A DNA stretch of 64,000 nucleotides from Apteryx mantelli (lineage: Eukaryota > Chordata > Aves > Apterygiformes > Apterygidae): NCBI RefSeq assembly GCF_036417845.1, contig NC_089979.1:45826775-45890774 (forward strand), read 5' to 3'. A model generated the notes under the pieces. The model was not told where the DNA came from. It was given only the letters and a program-made list of their open reading frames with translations, and did no database searches. Numbering within the stretch: the first letter of the stretch is position 1; every line of letters begins with the position of its first letter. Shown here one piece after another: positions 14,139 to 24,010 of this stretch. The position numbers and the translations under genes are program-made.

Positions 14139-14144
14139 TTTATT
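14139..14144 (-). terminator. HEY1: Candidate HEY1 poly(A) signal AATAAA
   Basis: TTTATT on the plus strand is AATAAA in the gene's orientation, about 1.23 kb after the stop codon. A second copy follows 28 bp further on (14111-14116). Two closely spaced canonical hexamers at the expected distance support an end near 14095-14125. Confidence 0.45.
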
Positions 14145-14235
14145 TAGCCACAACACAAATACAAGAGCAGTCAAACCCAGTCCAGCGGAACTCACTAAAC
14201 AAACCTGTTAAGATTCTCATGAAATCAACCAAAAT

Positions 14236-14287
14236 ATACACATACATGCACATGCACACGCACACACACACATATGCACACACACAG
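14236..14287. repeat. CA-rich microsatellite
   Basis: Interrupted CA repeat (CACATACATGCACATGCACA and on), lying in the probable distal HEY1 3' UTR. Confidence 0.8.
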
Positions 14288-15371
14288 AGAAGAATGCAGC
14301 AGAGCCCTTATAAAATGAGGAGTGGCACTGAACTGCACCCAAGATTTAAATGCAATAGAAAAATCAACCGGTTAGATATATTTGTAAGCAACGTGGTTAC
14401 GCAGTGAACAGGTTCCCACTGTATCATTCCATTGGCTATTTAAATACAAACACAATTTGTTTCAGGGGCAAATTTGAAGCTCTGAGAGGAAGAATCTGAC
14501 TGCAGTTACCCAAATGTATGGTGTAATAGAATAATTAATTCAGGGCAGAATCTGGCCTGTGAAATGAAGACACATATTCTGGCTCTGGCCAGAAAACTAT
14601 GGCAGGTGACAATTTGTTTCCCATCACATCCCCAACAACTAAACCCACTACCAACGTTAACTCGTAATTTGGCTTTTGCACCCTCCCCCTTCTGGAGTTC
14701 GTTCATACTACTCCTCTTGATGGAAGAAATAGTGCAGTGATTCTGTGATGTGAATAGACATCCACTAGGGACTAGAATAAGACCACCAAATATACCAAAC
14801 TACTGCAGAATCCGTAAAAATTGGGCTCTTAGATAAAGCTGGTCAATCTGATTTGTCAACGCTTTGTTCAGAACTATAAGACTCAAAGTTCACAAAAAGA
14901 GTAATTCCTTACAGACCATCTCAAGGTCAAAATATTAACAAAAACACAGCTTATTAATGCTGAGAAGAGTGGTCTTGGAAAAATTAATAACTAAGCTAAG
15001 CTGTTGCTAACAGTAGTAGGCAATTGACTCATTTCTTCATAAAAAGGCGGTCTGACGCACTGGGGCAAAATGGAACATTTGAAACAAACTGTTTACAAAA
15101 GTAATTTAAATGCTCAGCATAGATCTAACACAAGTGTTAACATCCACTAGTGTAATTTTATTTTTGGACAATTTCAGCAACTATTTCTTTAAAAAACTGC
15201 TAATACAAAAATGTAGAAAACAAAAAACCCCAAAAGACAGTTTTTAGGCAAACTTTGTTAAGGTGAAACTGTACCTTTGTCCCAGTTTATTAAGAACTTC
15301 AATTTTAAGTGTGGCATAACCCAGCTCAGCTAGGTTTGTAGGTTCCCCCACCCTTACTAAACAGTTCATCC

Positions 15372-15955
15372 TTAGAAGGCTCCAATCTCAGTCCCCCATG
15401 GTCTGTATGGTTTGCCAAGGTTTGCTGACTGCGTTGGTGCAGACGGGCTCAGCACATTAGGGGTCAGCAGATGGAAAGAGCTGAATGAAAAGGGGAACGC
15501 AGACAGGGATGCCATGGAGGAGAGAAGAGGAGGAGACAGTTTGGAAGTAGATGTGACCACAGGGAGCACTGGTCCAACGCTGCCATTTGGGGGCACTCTG
15601 AGTGAGGAAGTTTCAGCATGTGGTGCAGGAATTCTGCTCTGGTGATGTGGTTCTGTGGAAGAAGCTGTGGTACTGGTGTTACCATGCCCATTTTGAGGCA
15701 GCAGCAACGGGTGAGATATATGAGAGTGATGTCCAAAGGCACTGCCCCAAGGAATGTGTCCAATGCCAGTGTGCGCACTACTTGCTGCTTCCCGTTGAGA
15801 GGCATAATTATTGAGATGAGACACAAGTCGAACTCGCAGAGGGTCAGAAGCGTCCAGACCCTCAATAATACTAAGGTATCGAGCTACTTCAGCCAGGCAC
15901 TCTCGAAACCCTAGACTCCGATAGTCCATTGCCAAAGCATGAGCATCAAAATAAC
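15372..15955 (-). CDS. HEY1: HEY1 coding exon 5 (Orange domain to stop)
   Basis: The largest exon, residues 112-305 and TAA at 15372-15374. It starts [17 protein letters not shown], holds the Orange domain (about 123-159), a His/Ser/Pro-rich middle ([20 protein letters not shown]), the [19 protein letters not shown] stretch and the ending [16 protein letters not shown]. The acceptor follows a poly-pyrimidine run (ttttttcttag at about 15956-15966). Compared with the mammalian sequence as I remember it, substitutions cluster in the middle linker while the Orange and tail motifs are intact. Confidence 0.95.
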
Positions 15956-17405
15956 CTAAGAAAAAAAAAGAACAAAGAATGGAGTCTTAAGATACTGTTT
16001 CCTAGTCATTATCTGCACGTAGCCTCTCTGCTCCACCCTCCCCTATAAGCATATTTCGCTTGGATGTGGTTAGTTTTCCTAACCATAGATTAGCTGCCAA
16101 GCTCCTTTTTCTCTTCTTTGTCTAACAAGCTTTACTTTTATATCTGTGCTGTGATGCTGCAAGTCCCAAGACTGGTCACAGACTGCCATTTTTAAACTGA
16201 AAGTGCACACTGGAGGAAAGTACTTTCATTCTTTCCCTGTTTTCCCTGTGCAGCCAAAGCTACAGCACAGTAAAATTTATTAGAAACACAAGCATAACTT
16301 ATCAGACAGCACTTTCACTTTTTTTCCTAAAAGCACATTTCACCAATTATCTTCACTACTCATTTCATCCTATATTTTTTCTACTTTTTCTGTTCTGAAT
16401 TTTCAAAGAGTTATAGAAATAAGCATCTATTAATGACAACAAAAACTTTTGAGTCTTCCTAGTTGACAAAACCAAGTCACTTCACTGTGTTGATCGTGAA
16501 GTAGAGACTTGTAATCATTCTCCCCTAGAATAACCTGGAGCTGACACTATAAAATGATTCAGGCTGTAAAACTTCTCTAGTAAGAGAAAGTCCTAAATTC
16601 CTCACAAAAGATACCACAGATTCCATTCACTTTCTCCAAAAATTCCCACGGCACACAGCACACTGAACGGCAGGCAACGCTCTCGTGCAACAGCTGCTCT
16701 GCGGAGCGACCGACCCCACTGTCAGGCATGAAACTTTACCTTTCCCTCCTGCCGTATGCAGCATTTTCAGATGGTCAACGGTCATCTGCAGAATCTCAGC
16801 TTTTTCCAGCTTGGCTGATCCCTAGGAGGGGAGAAGGGGAAGCGGGAAACGTCTTAGGCAGAAGCACAGAAGCTCGGGGCTAGCCAGTGCGGAGGCGCGA
16901 CCCTGCCTCTCGGGGCAGGGGGCAGGCAGCCCGGCGGGAGGCAGCGGGACCTACCTGCTTCTCAAAGGCGCTGGGCACCAACCTCCTCAGCTCGGACAGG
17001 CTGTTGTTGATGCGATCGCGGCGGCGCTTCTCGATGATCTAGGGCAGAAAGCGGGGGGTGAGGGGGGCGAGCAGGCGGGGGCCGGGGGCCCGCGGGCGGG
17101 CAGGCACTCACTCACTCACTCACCCCTCGGCGCCTCTTCCTGGCCAGGATCTGCGAGGTGGTGGCGGGAGACATGGAGCCCGGGGCCGAGCTGAGGTTCC
17201 TGCGGGGAGCAGCGCGACATCGATCACCGCGGGCAGCACGCCCGGGGAGCGGGGCAGCCGCCGCCCGCCCGCCCGCCCGCCCCCGGGCGGCCCCTCGCCC
17301 CGCCGCATCTCACCCATTCTCGTCCGCGCTCTCCTTCTCCACTTCCACGGCCTCGTCCAGCTCCTCGCTGTCCGACGAGCTGAACTCGGGGTGCGCCCGC
17401 TTCAT
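15372..17405 (-). CDS. HEY1: HEY1, hairy/E(spl)-related bHLH-YRPW transcriptional repressor (5 coding exons, 305 aa)
   Basis: CDS = join of 17314-17405, 17124-17199, 16955-17038, 16740-16821 and 15372-15955 on the minus strand; all introns are GT-AG and the frame stays open for 918 nt including TAA. The product is a nuclear Notch-effector repressor that dimerises (with itself, HES or other partners) and binds E-box/N-box DNA; this role is known for the family. Seen directly: an acidic N-terminus starting MKRAHPEF, a bHLH domain at about residues 50-106 ([16 protein letters not shown] basic region, with Gly56 where HES proteins have Pro), an Orange domain at about 123-159 ([18 protein letters not shown]), a Ser/Pro-rich C-terminal part, YRPW at 295-298 and a TEIGAF terminus. 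YRPW instead of WRPW separates HEY from HES. Length is within one residue of human HEY1 as I recall it. The start was chosen by homology; its context GCCATGA is good, but a second in-frame ATG lies upstream at 17574-17576. Confidence 0.97.
15956..16739 (-). other. HEY1: HEY1 intron 4
   Basis: The only long intron of the gene (784 bp), AT-rich unlike the CpG island that holds introns 1-3. It starts gtaaag and ends in a T-rich tract plus cttag. I see no ORF, repeat or obvious RNA gene in it. Confidence 0.85.
16740..16821 (-). CDS. HEY1: HEY1 coding exon 4
   Basis: Residues 85-111 plus one base: [20 protein letters not shown] and LHTAGGK, giving the loop and helix 2 of the bHLH domain. Acceptor cctcctag at 16822-16823; donor AAAG|gtaaag at 16738-16739. 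The single trailing G joins GT of exon 5 to make Gly112. Confidence 0.95.
16955..17038 (-). CDS. HEY1: HEY1 coding exon 3
   Basis: Exactly 28 codons (residues 57-84), [20 protein letters not shown] and on to EKQ: the rest of the basic region, helix 1 and the start of the loop. Glu59 and the following Lys/Arg residues are the usual DNA contacts of the family. Acceptor ccctag at 17039-17040; donor CAG|gtaggt at 16953-16954; phase 0 on both sides. Confidence 0.95.
17105..17123 (-). repeat. GTGA tetranucleotide run at the intron 2 donor
   Basis: In the gene's orientation the 5' splice site of intron 2 reads GGG|gtga repeated four times and then gtg. Each unit is itself a usable GT donor core, so the true junction is set mainly by the exon base context and frame. 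Confidence 0.8.
17124..17199 (-). CDS. HEY1: HEY1 coding exon 2
   Basis: Encodes [11 protein letters not shown]...[11 protein letters not shown] (residues 31-56), ending in the first half of the basic region and its family-specific glycine. The acceptor is ccccgcag at 17200-17201. The donor GGG|gtgagt lies inside a tandem GTGA run that continues into intron 2 (17105-17123). Confidence 0.95.
17314..17405 (-). CDS. HEY1: HEY1 coding exon 1
   Basis: Encodes residues 1-30 plus two bases of Gly31: MKRAHPEF, then an acidic Ser/Asp/Glu stretch ending ESADEN. The donor is GG|gtgaga (gt at 17312-17313), phase 2, and it rejoins G|AAC of exon 2 to give the ENGNLSS junction seen in HEY1 orthologues. The frame stays open upstream to an ATG at 17574-17576. 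Confidence 0.95.
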
Positions 17406-17477
17406 GGCGGTGGGCCGCGGGCAGCCGCTGGGGAGGCGGCGGGCTGCGCGCGGCAGGAGGGCGCCCAGCGCGCGCCC

Positions 17478-17541
17478 CGCCGCCGCCGCCGCCGCCGCCG
17501 CCGCTGCTGCCGCCGCCGCTGCCGCCGCCGCCGCCGCCGCG
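17478..17541 (-). repeat. CCG/CGG trinucleotide tract in HEY1 5' leader
   Basis: About 64 bp made almost only of CCG units (CGG in the gene's orientation) with three CTG interruptions. It starts about 70 bp upstream of the HEY1 ATG. If transcribed it would be a structured 5' UTR; in the HEY1 frame it reads as 21 alanines. Confidence 0.8.
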
Positions 17542-17580
17542 CGCCCCGCGCCTCGCCCGACACCCGTCTCGCCCATGGCG

Positions 17581-17588
17581 TTCCCACG
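17581..17588 (-). promoter_or_regulatory. RBPJ (CSL) consensus site CGTGGGAA, proximal
   Basis: TTCCCACG on the plus strand is CGTGGGAA in the gene's orientation, a full RBPJ consensus, 176 bp upstream of the HEY1 start codon. HEY1 is a direct Notch/RBPJ target in vertebrates, so a functional role is likely. It ends only 5 bp before the upstream in-frame ATG. Confidence 0.6.
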
Positions 17589-17657
17589 CCGCCAGTCTTA
17601 CCCGCCGCGGGGCGGGCAGGGCCGCGCCGCGCCGCGCCGGGCTGGGCTCGCCGCGCC

Positions 17658-17698
17658 GGGCGGGGCGGGGCGGAGCGGGGCGGGGCGGGGCGGGGCGG
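17658..17698 (+). promoter_or_regulatory. GC-box array (Sp/KLF-type GGGCGG)
   Basis: About 40 bp of almost uninterrupted GGGGC/GGGCGG units. This is typical Sp1-family binding sequence and also a potential G-quadruplex. It sits between the CCAAT motif and the proximal RBPJ site. Confidence 0.55.
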
Positions 17699-17715
17699 CC
17701 GCGCACGCCCGCCGC

Positions 17716-17721
17716 CACGCG
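17716..17721. promoter_or_regulatory. Class C E-box CACGCG
   Basis: CACGCG is a preferred type of site for HES/HEY repressors and would fit known negative autoregulation in this family. A 6-base match in GC-rich DNA is weak evidence on its own. Confidence 0.25.
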
Positions 17722-17739
17722 CGGCCCCCGCGCCCCCCC

Positions 17740-17744
17740 ATTGG
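17740..17744 (-). promoter_or_regulatory. CCAAT box
   Basis: ATTGG on the plus strand gives CCAAT (in context CCAATGGGG) in the HEY1 orientation, about 335 bp upstream of the start codon. NF-Y sites normally lie 60-120 bp upstream of a start site, which would place transcription initiation near 17620-17680. Confidence 0.45.
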
Positions 17745-17859
17745 CCGCCGCCCCGCCGGCCGCAGCCAACGGCCAACGGCCGCCCGCGCGGCCCCGCCCC
17801 CCCGCGGCGGCAGCAGGGCGCTGCGTGCGGGGTGGCGGCGGCGCGCGTGCGCCGGCGGC

Positions 17860-17867
17860 CGTGGGAA
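17860..17867 (+). promoter_or_regulatory. RBPJ (CSL) consensus site CGTGGGAA, upstream
   Basis: Perfect CGTGGGAA on the plus strand, 272 bp beyond the proximal site and in the opposite orientation. The spacing is far too long for a Su(H) paired site, so it would act as an independent monomer site. Confidence 0.5.
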
Positions 17868-17881
17868 AGCGGCGAGGTGCC

Positions 17882-17953
17882 GCGGCGGCGGCGGCGGGCG
17901 GGCGGCGCTGCGGCGGCGGCGGCGGCGGCGGCGGGCGGGCGGGCGGGCGGGCG
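17882..17953 (+). repeat. GGC / GGGC simple repeats
   Basis: Two GGC runs separated by GCTGC and followed by tandem GGGC. This is strong G-quadruplex-type sequence on the plus strand, about 480-550 bp upstream of the HEY1 ATG. Confidence 0.75.
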
Positions 17954-17955
17954 GC

Positions 17956-17990
17956 GCTGCGCTGCGCTGCGCTGCGCTGCGCTGCGCTGC
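17956..17990 (+). repeat. (GCTGC)7 pentamer microsatellite
   Basis: Seven perfect GCTGC copies followed by a variant GGTGC. It borders directly on the GGGC tract and probably varies in length between individuals. Confidence 0.85.
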
Positions 17991-18489
17991 GGTGCCGGGC
18001 GGGCGGAGCCCTCGCGTTTCCCGCGCGGCCCCTGCGGGCTGCGGGAGGGGAGGGGAGCGGAGCGGAGCCGGCGCTCGGGCTGGGGCTGCCCGCCCCGTTC
18101 CCAAAAAAGGGAGCGAGACGAACCGCTGAAGCGCTGCGGTTGGGAAGGCTTCAGCTTAGGCGCTCCCTTCGCTGGCAGCGCAGAGCAAATCACGGCGTCC
18201 CTCTTGACTGCCCCTTTCTTAATTGCAAATACATCAGCGAAGTCCTTAGGACTTTTTTTTTTTAAATTCTGGGGTGTGGAGGCAGGTGGGAACAATTTTT
18301 AAAAAGCCACAAGCAGAGGCGCTTTGCTGTGCGAAACCTGGCAAGGAGGAGAGGGGTGGCAGAAAAGGCCGGTGCTGCGTGTGGTGCGCGCAGAGTTGTG
18401 GGTCACCCGCGTGCAGCGAGGCCATGCTGCTTTGCAGTGAGCAGGGCCCTGAGCCTAGGCGTGTGCATTGCCCTCCTCCCCACCGCAAG

Positions 18490-21400
18490 CCCTCTTCAGC
18501 CTGCTAGTTTTCTCAAGCTGGGGTACAAGCAAGAAAGGACAAGTGAAATGAGGACATACTTTTTGAGGTGGTTTCATAAGAATTAAATTTTTGTTTTAGA
18601 TGAAGCCGTTCAACTAAGGCTCCTCTTCCAAGTTGATTCTTTCGAGTTTTGCAGTTGGAGGGGGTGGAGGGAAGCTAAGACATGTGCACAACGTCACAGC
18701 GAAGAACTGATGAACCCAGGTTTCCCCCTTCCAAGCCCCTGGAATAGCTGCTTTCAGCATCCCACATGTTTTGATAAAAGCTACTTGTGCAGTGTCACTC
18801 CAGGCTTCATGGAGTTACCATATTTTTGCCAAGTGTCTCTAGCGGGAAGGGAAATGGGAACAAAGACCAGACTAAAGGTTGTACAGCCAAGTTGCAGATA
18901 GGAATGGTCCTGCAGCTACTTGTAAGCAGCTAACTGAAGGCAATAGAAATAGTCTGTTCCCACAGTACACTTTTCATAAATTCATCCTTTCTGCGGTGCT
19001 AGAATTAAGCCTGTGTCAGCAGTTCTATTAAATCCACTTTTCCAGCCTTTATGTTTTTGTTGTAAAACATCTCTGTCTGCACAGTTTGCCTTTACAGGAC
19101 CAAGAGCGGGTGAATGGAAGGGGCAGTGACATTTATGCCATTTGGCTTGCAGGCTGCACATCTGACTTCTCCCATCCCGGTGTGTATGGCATACCAAAGG
19201 CTGCTCTGGCCAGGTGTGTGCCCACCCCTTTTTACAGCCGGTGCCTCAGACTCCCCACCACCTATCCAAATGCTTAATGGTGTAGCTGCACCCCTCGCCC
19301 CTTCCTGCCCTAACATACAGACGTGTTTGCCCTCCTTTGCCCTTGCCCTCCCCTCCATCGTTTCCAGGTCTGGCACAATTCAGATTTCAAGGATTTCTAT
19401 TTTTACCATATAGGGGCCACAGGCAGGCGCAGCAGTCACCGTTTGGCCACCCCTGGGCTAAACGCAGTAACGGCAGGATGGGGCAATGCTGTCATGGCAA
19501 AGGAGAAACTCCAGAAACATGTGAGGATCATTGGTGACGATTGTCCCTCGGAAGGGGGTTGTGTCATTTTCGTGTGCACCTCCCTGTTCTTTGTTTTATG
19601 CCTTCTTAGGCAGTTTCGGTACTAGTCAAAATAACACTGCAAGGGAGTCGTTTATTGCTGCTGTGGCTTCCCTCCGGCGGAGACCTGCCGCGGCTGACCC
19701 TTGTTCTCGTGTGTGTGCTAGATTAACTCCCATCCCCTCCCTTTAGGTCTTCCCTCCCAAGGGAGCAAGTGCTTTGAAGAGTAATCCTGTCAACCTGTCA
19801 TCCCGAGTCCCGGAAACTCACAGTTACTATGGTTACTTTGCCCAATTCAGCTAGTGGCTCTGGCACTCACACTGCAGCCAGTCAAAAACCTTAATATCCC
19901 TCCCCACACACGCAGCATGTATCAAGCTACAGCATCAGCTCTGCAAGAAATTGCTGCTCCAGATCTTGTCGTCTTCTTTACTGGCTTCATGCTAAGTATG
20001 TTGTCTGTTAGTACCACTGACGGTTCAAAACTGTTTATCACAGATCACATGGAAGTGCTTGAGAAGTTAGTGGAAACAACAGAAGAGCTTTTAGGATTTT
20101 TGCATGATCTGTCACCATCGCAATGAATGTAAAGGTGTTTTCTCGGGAGCTGGACACTGAAATTCACACCTGTGTATCTCGGAGGTCCAGATACCCAACT
20201 CAGAGTTAGGTTTGGATGCTCTGTAACCATGCTGGTCCCAAGATCTGTCATGCAGCTGCATTACACATTCACCCTGAAGTGCATCTGTAGTGATATCCAG
20301 ATCGCTGAGGCACTTCTGTCTTCAAGCTGACCAAGGCGAGGGAGAAGTTTTGCATAAAAGTCCTTACTGTAAGCAGAAATCCTCAATTGCTTCTGCTGCA
20401 GCACCGGTTTCAGGTTTCATTTTTTGAAAATTTGTTTATAGCTATAAATAAGCAAGACTAGCACTGTCAGCATATTACAGCGGCAGTGCAGAGAGTTTTC
20501 TCTTCTGGATGGTTCTGAATAATGCATGTAGCCTTTGATGCAAGTATCCTATCAGGCTCCAGCTCATCTCCAAACCCCAACCTAGGATATGACTGTGTAA
20601 AGGCTATTCTGTGAACACAGCATTCAAGTTGCTGACGGGCAAGGCTGCCTTTCGTTCAACCAGCCCTCTGATCAAGGTATAAACAGACGGACTGGCTACT
20701 TTAACCGAATTTTCCCAGGGCTGGTTTCCCTTCCAGTCAATCCAACCCCTCTTCCTCTTTCTGTGCAAGCCTTCCTCTCAGTCAGGGCTCCTACAGAAAG
20801 CAACTTCTTTGCCTTGACACCCCTTCTTCCATTCCCAAAGCACAGTCTATCCTGTGCACTGGGTGAGGCCAAGATCCTGTGGGAGGAATCACTCAAGGTC
20901 ATATTAATTAACAACTTCTCACAGTAGATACAAAAGTGGGTCAAACTGGGGTGGCATTGTGGAGAAAATACTGATTTGATTTGCAGCCACTTGTGCTCTT
21001 AATTATAGGAAAATGGCATAATGTCTTTGTGTGTAAGAGTGTATCCTGCATGTAAAATCACACAACAAATTCAGCTCAATAATATGTTATTGGCAGGAGA
21101 GCCTCTATGAGATCGCCAAATTATAAAGGGGGCAATGGCCTCAGATATATGTCAGCTCTACAGACACCACTTCATGAAGGTGAAAATTTCACTGTAGTTG
21201 AGTGGTTTGTTTATCCCTCTGTTTATTCCTCAGTGTCACACAGTACGGTTTCCTTCTGATATCTCAGAAAAAAATCATCATCTTTCTCTTATTGCTGATT
21301 TTTTAAGCTAAGTCTTCTGTAGTTTGCAAGAACAACTTTCTTCTGTTTTTACAGTACTTTTCCCATAATTGGACAGAGCAATAATATTACCAGAAATTTG

Positions 21401-23740
21401 CTCTTGTTTTCTGTTGTAAAGTAGCAGACAGCAGCCCATCAAGGAACAATCTGACTGGCTATTTTTCCTGTGCAATCTTGCAACATTGATATTCTAAGAG
21501 TAGTGTTCCAAACATGCTTCATTTTTTATAGTGGCATATGGAGAGGAAGTCCCTGCTCCAAAGAGTTTACAATCTGAGACCTACCTTGAGTTCCCTTTGT
21601 CAGTACAATACAGCTTTGAGAAAAATGTGTGTGCTGTTCATTCTTGCTAGGAATAATAGGATGGAAAGCAACTCTCAGACTTTCGGTTCCATTGTGCAAA
21701 CTGTTATTTAAATGCCTGCTCTTTAAAGGGGAAAACTTGCCTTTTTGGCAACCTCTAGTCAATCTTGCAAATAGAAACATAACCATTTTTGTCAGCAAGT
21801 TTCCTAGAACTAAATTTCATTAAGCATAAATAAAAATGTAAGTTGAACATATCCTGTAGCTTTTGAGAAATACAGCTTGGAATAAAGTATATGAAAGTAA
21901 TATTTTATTGCTTTTGAAGCTACTAGCTACTCTGAGCTTTGATGACCTTTGCACAGACAACCTATTTGACATATTGAGCACTGACTCCTGGCAAAGCACC
22001 TCTTTAGTTTCTCTCAAATGATAATTTTTATTACATATTTTTGCCACAGCATTTGCTAGACACCTGCTGTCCTACAGAGCTCAGCCACCGTTGAGGCAAA
22101 AGTTAGGCTTTGGGAAGCGACGATGGTATAAGAATCACCCCCACGCACAGGGTAATGAGATGTGAGGGGAGCTTTAGGATGTGTGACCAGAGTGAAAAAG
22201 TGCTAGGGATTTTTAATTGCCACAGAGGTCAGGACTTTGGCAGAAGCTTTATCTTGGAGATCCTGGCAAAGTAACCTTACTTTAGAGAAATTAAAGACTA
22301 AGCCTGCCTGGTTTAGATGTGAAAGGTTATTCCATACAGGCAGAGTATTTGAACATTGCTGCCTAGAGCACTAAGCCCTCTCCTCCAGGGAAGGTATCAA
22401 AATCAAATCCCATCATCAGTTGTCTCTTCCATTATGTTATGGAATACCAGGATAAAAATAAATAGCGGAACAGAAGTGCCAGCCTGACTTTACCAGAACA
22501 AAGTTAGATACAGAACCTACTTTTTGTTTAGGAAACTTTTATTTCTCAAATGATCTAAATGTATATCAGTATCTGTTCTGAGGGTTTTTAATCAAACATG
22601 AGGGATCATAAATGAGTTGATTCTGAGGTTAAAGCTCATTTTAAAGGTGCCATCAAAATGCAGTCACAAAATAGCAATGACCTGCACTGAGAGTGAGGGT
22701 ATTTTCATGTGAGATGCCTTATTTCAGTCTTGCTCACAGTACTTTAAAACTGCAGCATTCCTACAGATTTCAGAAAAGTCAAGACTTGCACACTCCAGAG
22801 AGCTGGCCAGCATAGCTGTGCCAAACCAGTTCCCTGTGCAGACCCACTGTTCTCAAAGTGACCTTCACTTCATCTGCTTTTAAAGAAGAAAAATTATTCC
22901 AGGAAAAATACTTTTTTTCTCAAAGTAGCACCCATCTGAAAGATTTATTCCAGAAAATCTCAGTTATATTGGAACAGAAGCTATCACAGCAGCACTCCAG
23001 CACAGCTATAATAGTAACTTCCCATGCATACCCAGGCCTTCCTTTTGATTCATATTGATGTACTGTGATAAAAGTCCCTTGTGTTTACCTGTAACACAAC
23101 TGAATCACTAGCACATGGCTCTCAATACATAACCACCTAAGCACGGAGATGCCGTGATGATGACCTCTGTATGAACACCTTGATAGTCAGTGTTAATAAC
23201 AGTGCTCTAAAGCAAGTGCAAACAGTCACACACTCTTAATGCTTAAACCACAACAAATGTGTTTAATCCCACACAATAGCCCCCTTATAATATGTCTTAA
23301 AGCTGTGGTCTGCAGGGGAAGTGGTGACCACTTCTAACATACATAACATATACCAAATATATTCAGCTTGGCCCGAAGACAAGAAGCTGGAAGTGTCACG
23401 CTGGAGCCTAACTCCCTGACAGCATGAGACATGTGCTTGTAAGCTGTCTCAAGGAGGATATTTGATTGCCCTCTTTCTTCTTCTGCCTCTCTCCCAACAA
23501 AAGTGGAGTGACCTCTGCCATGACCTGGCAAGTGCTGAAATTCCCTAAACACATTTTTCTGTTGTGCCCCAACGCTGAACAAAAGGAAAAGAAGCAGCCT
23601 TGATATACTTGAAGTATGGGAATGAAAATAATAGCTGGCTGTTACTCGGCCAGCAAACACTGATCTTCACCCCTTGCCCAGCATGGTTTGCGCTGCCTCC
23701 CACACTTATCTGATGTATTGTCGGCGGCTCTTTCTTATTT
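18490..23740. other. Intergenic, HEY1 upstream region
   Basis: Sequence returns to ordinary base composition after the CpG island. A 69-codon ATG-started frame at 19918-20126 (plus) has protein-like composition but no recognisable domain and no supported exon structure. No family repeat was recognised. Confidence 0.5.
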
Positions 23741-23744
23741 ATAC

Positions 23745-23772
23745 ATTTATTTATTTATTTATTTATTTATTT
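23745..23772 (+). repeat. (ATTT)7 microsatellite
   Basis: Seven perfect ATTT units, followed 15 bp later by a G-rich stretch. Confidence 0.9.
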
Positions 23773-23787
23773 GGAGCAGGCCAGACC

Positions 23788-23823
23788 GGGGGGGACAGGA
23801 GGAGGGGAGGCGGGGGGGGGGGG
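23788..23823 (+). repeat. G-rich tract with G12 run
   Basis: G7, G4 and G12 runs within 36 bp, meeting the usual pattern for a G-quadruplex on the plus strand. It lies just before an enhancer-like block. Confidence 0.7.
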
Positions 23824-23839
23824 TCTGTGTAATTGCAGT

Positions 23840-24010
23840 TTACACTGCGTTCCCACGCTACTATTGTTTGTGACCTTGTTTCCTATTCCCATCACGTGTG
23901 CTAATTAGTTAGAGCTGCTGGCTAGCTGGGAGGCGTGTGTCTGGAGTAAAAGCAGAAAGATCACTTCCTGGAGGGATCTGGGCAATCTGAACAATTCTTC
24001 GCTTCACTTT
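23840..24010. promoter_or_regulatory. Enhancer-like block (candidate)
   Basis: Contains CACGTG (23893-23898) and the palindromic homeodomain core CTAATTAG (23901-23908) almost side by side, followed by an ETS-like CTTCCTGG (23965 region). The density of complete motifs suggests a regulatory element; conservation could not be tested. Confidence 0.25.

Larger units (their letters stand above)
14095..15371 (-). other. HEY1: Probable HEY1 3' UTR
   Basis: AT-rich sequence following the TAA, read on the minus strand. AATAAA hexamers occur at 15286-15291, 15157-15162, 14139-14144 and 14111-14116. Mammalian HEY1 has a 3' UTR a little over 1 kb, so the distal pair is the likely main end, with proximal sites possibly giving short forms. 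The extent is inferred; transcript data would be needed. A CA-rich microsatellite (14236-14287) would lie in its last 200 bases. Confidence 0.5.
16860..18130. promoter_or_regulatory. HEY1: HEY1 promoter / 5' CpG island
   Basis: Very high G+C with abundant undepleted CpG, covering HEY1 exons 1-3 and about 700 bp upstream; sequence on both sides falls back to ordinary AT-rich DNA. No clear TATA box is seen on the minus strand. It holds CCAAT, GC-box, RBPJ-type and E-box-like motifs and several GC simple repeats. This is typical of a developmentally regulated CpG-island promoter. The transcription start is not visible in the sequence, but is probably between about 17500 and 17700. Confidence 0.8.

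Noticed and set aside
17058..18302. 414-codon plus-strand open frame and other long frames in the CpG island
   Set aside because: Arg/Ala/Pro/Gly-rich low-complexity translations of GC repeats on both strands. They overlap the HEY1 exons antisense and have no domain; expected from stop-codon scarcity in GC-rich DNA.
19918..20126. 69-codon ATG-started frame about 2.5 kb upstream of HEY1
   Set aside because: Protein-like composition but too short, no known family and no supported exon structure.
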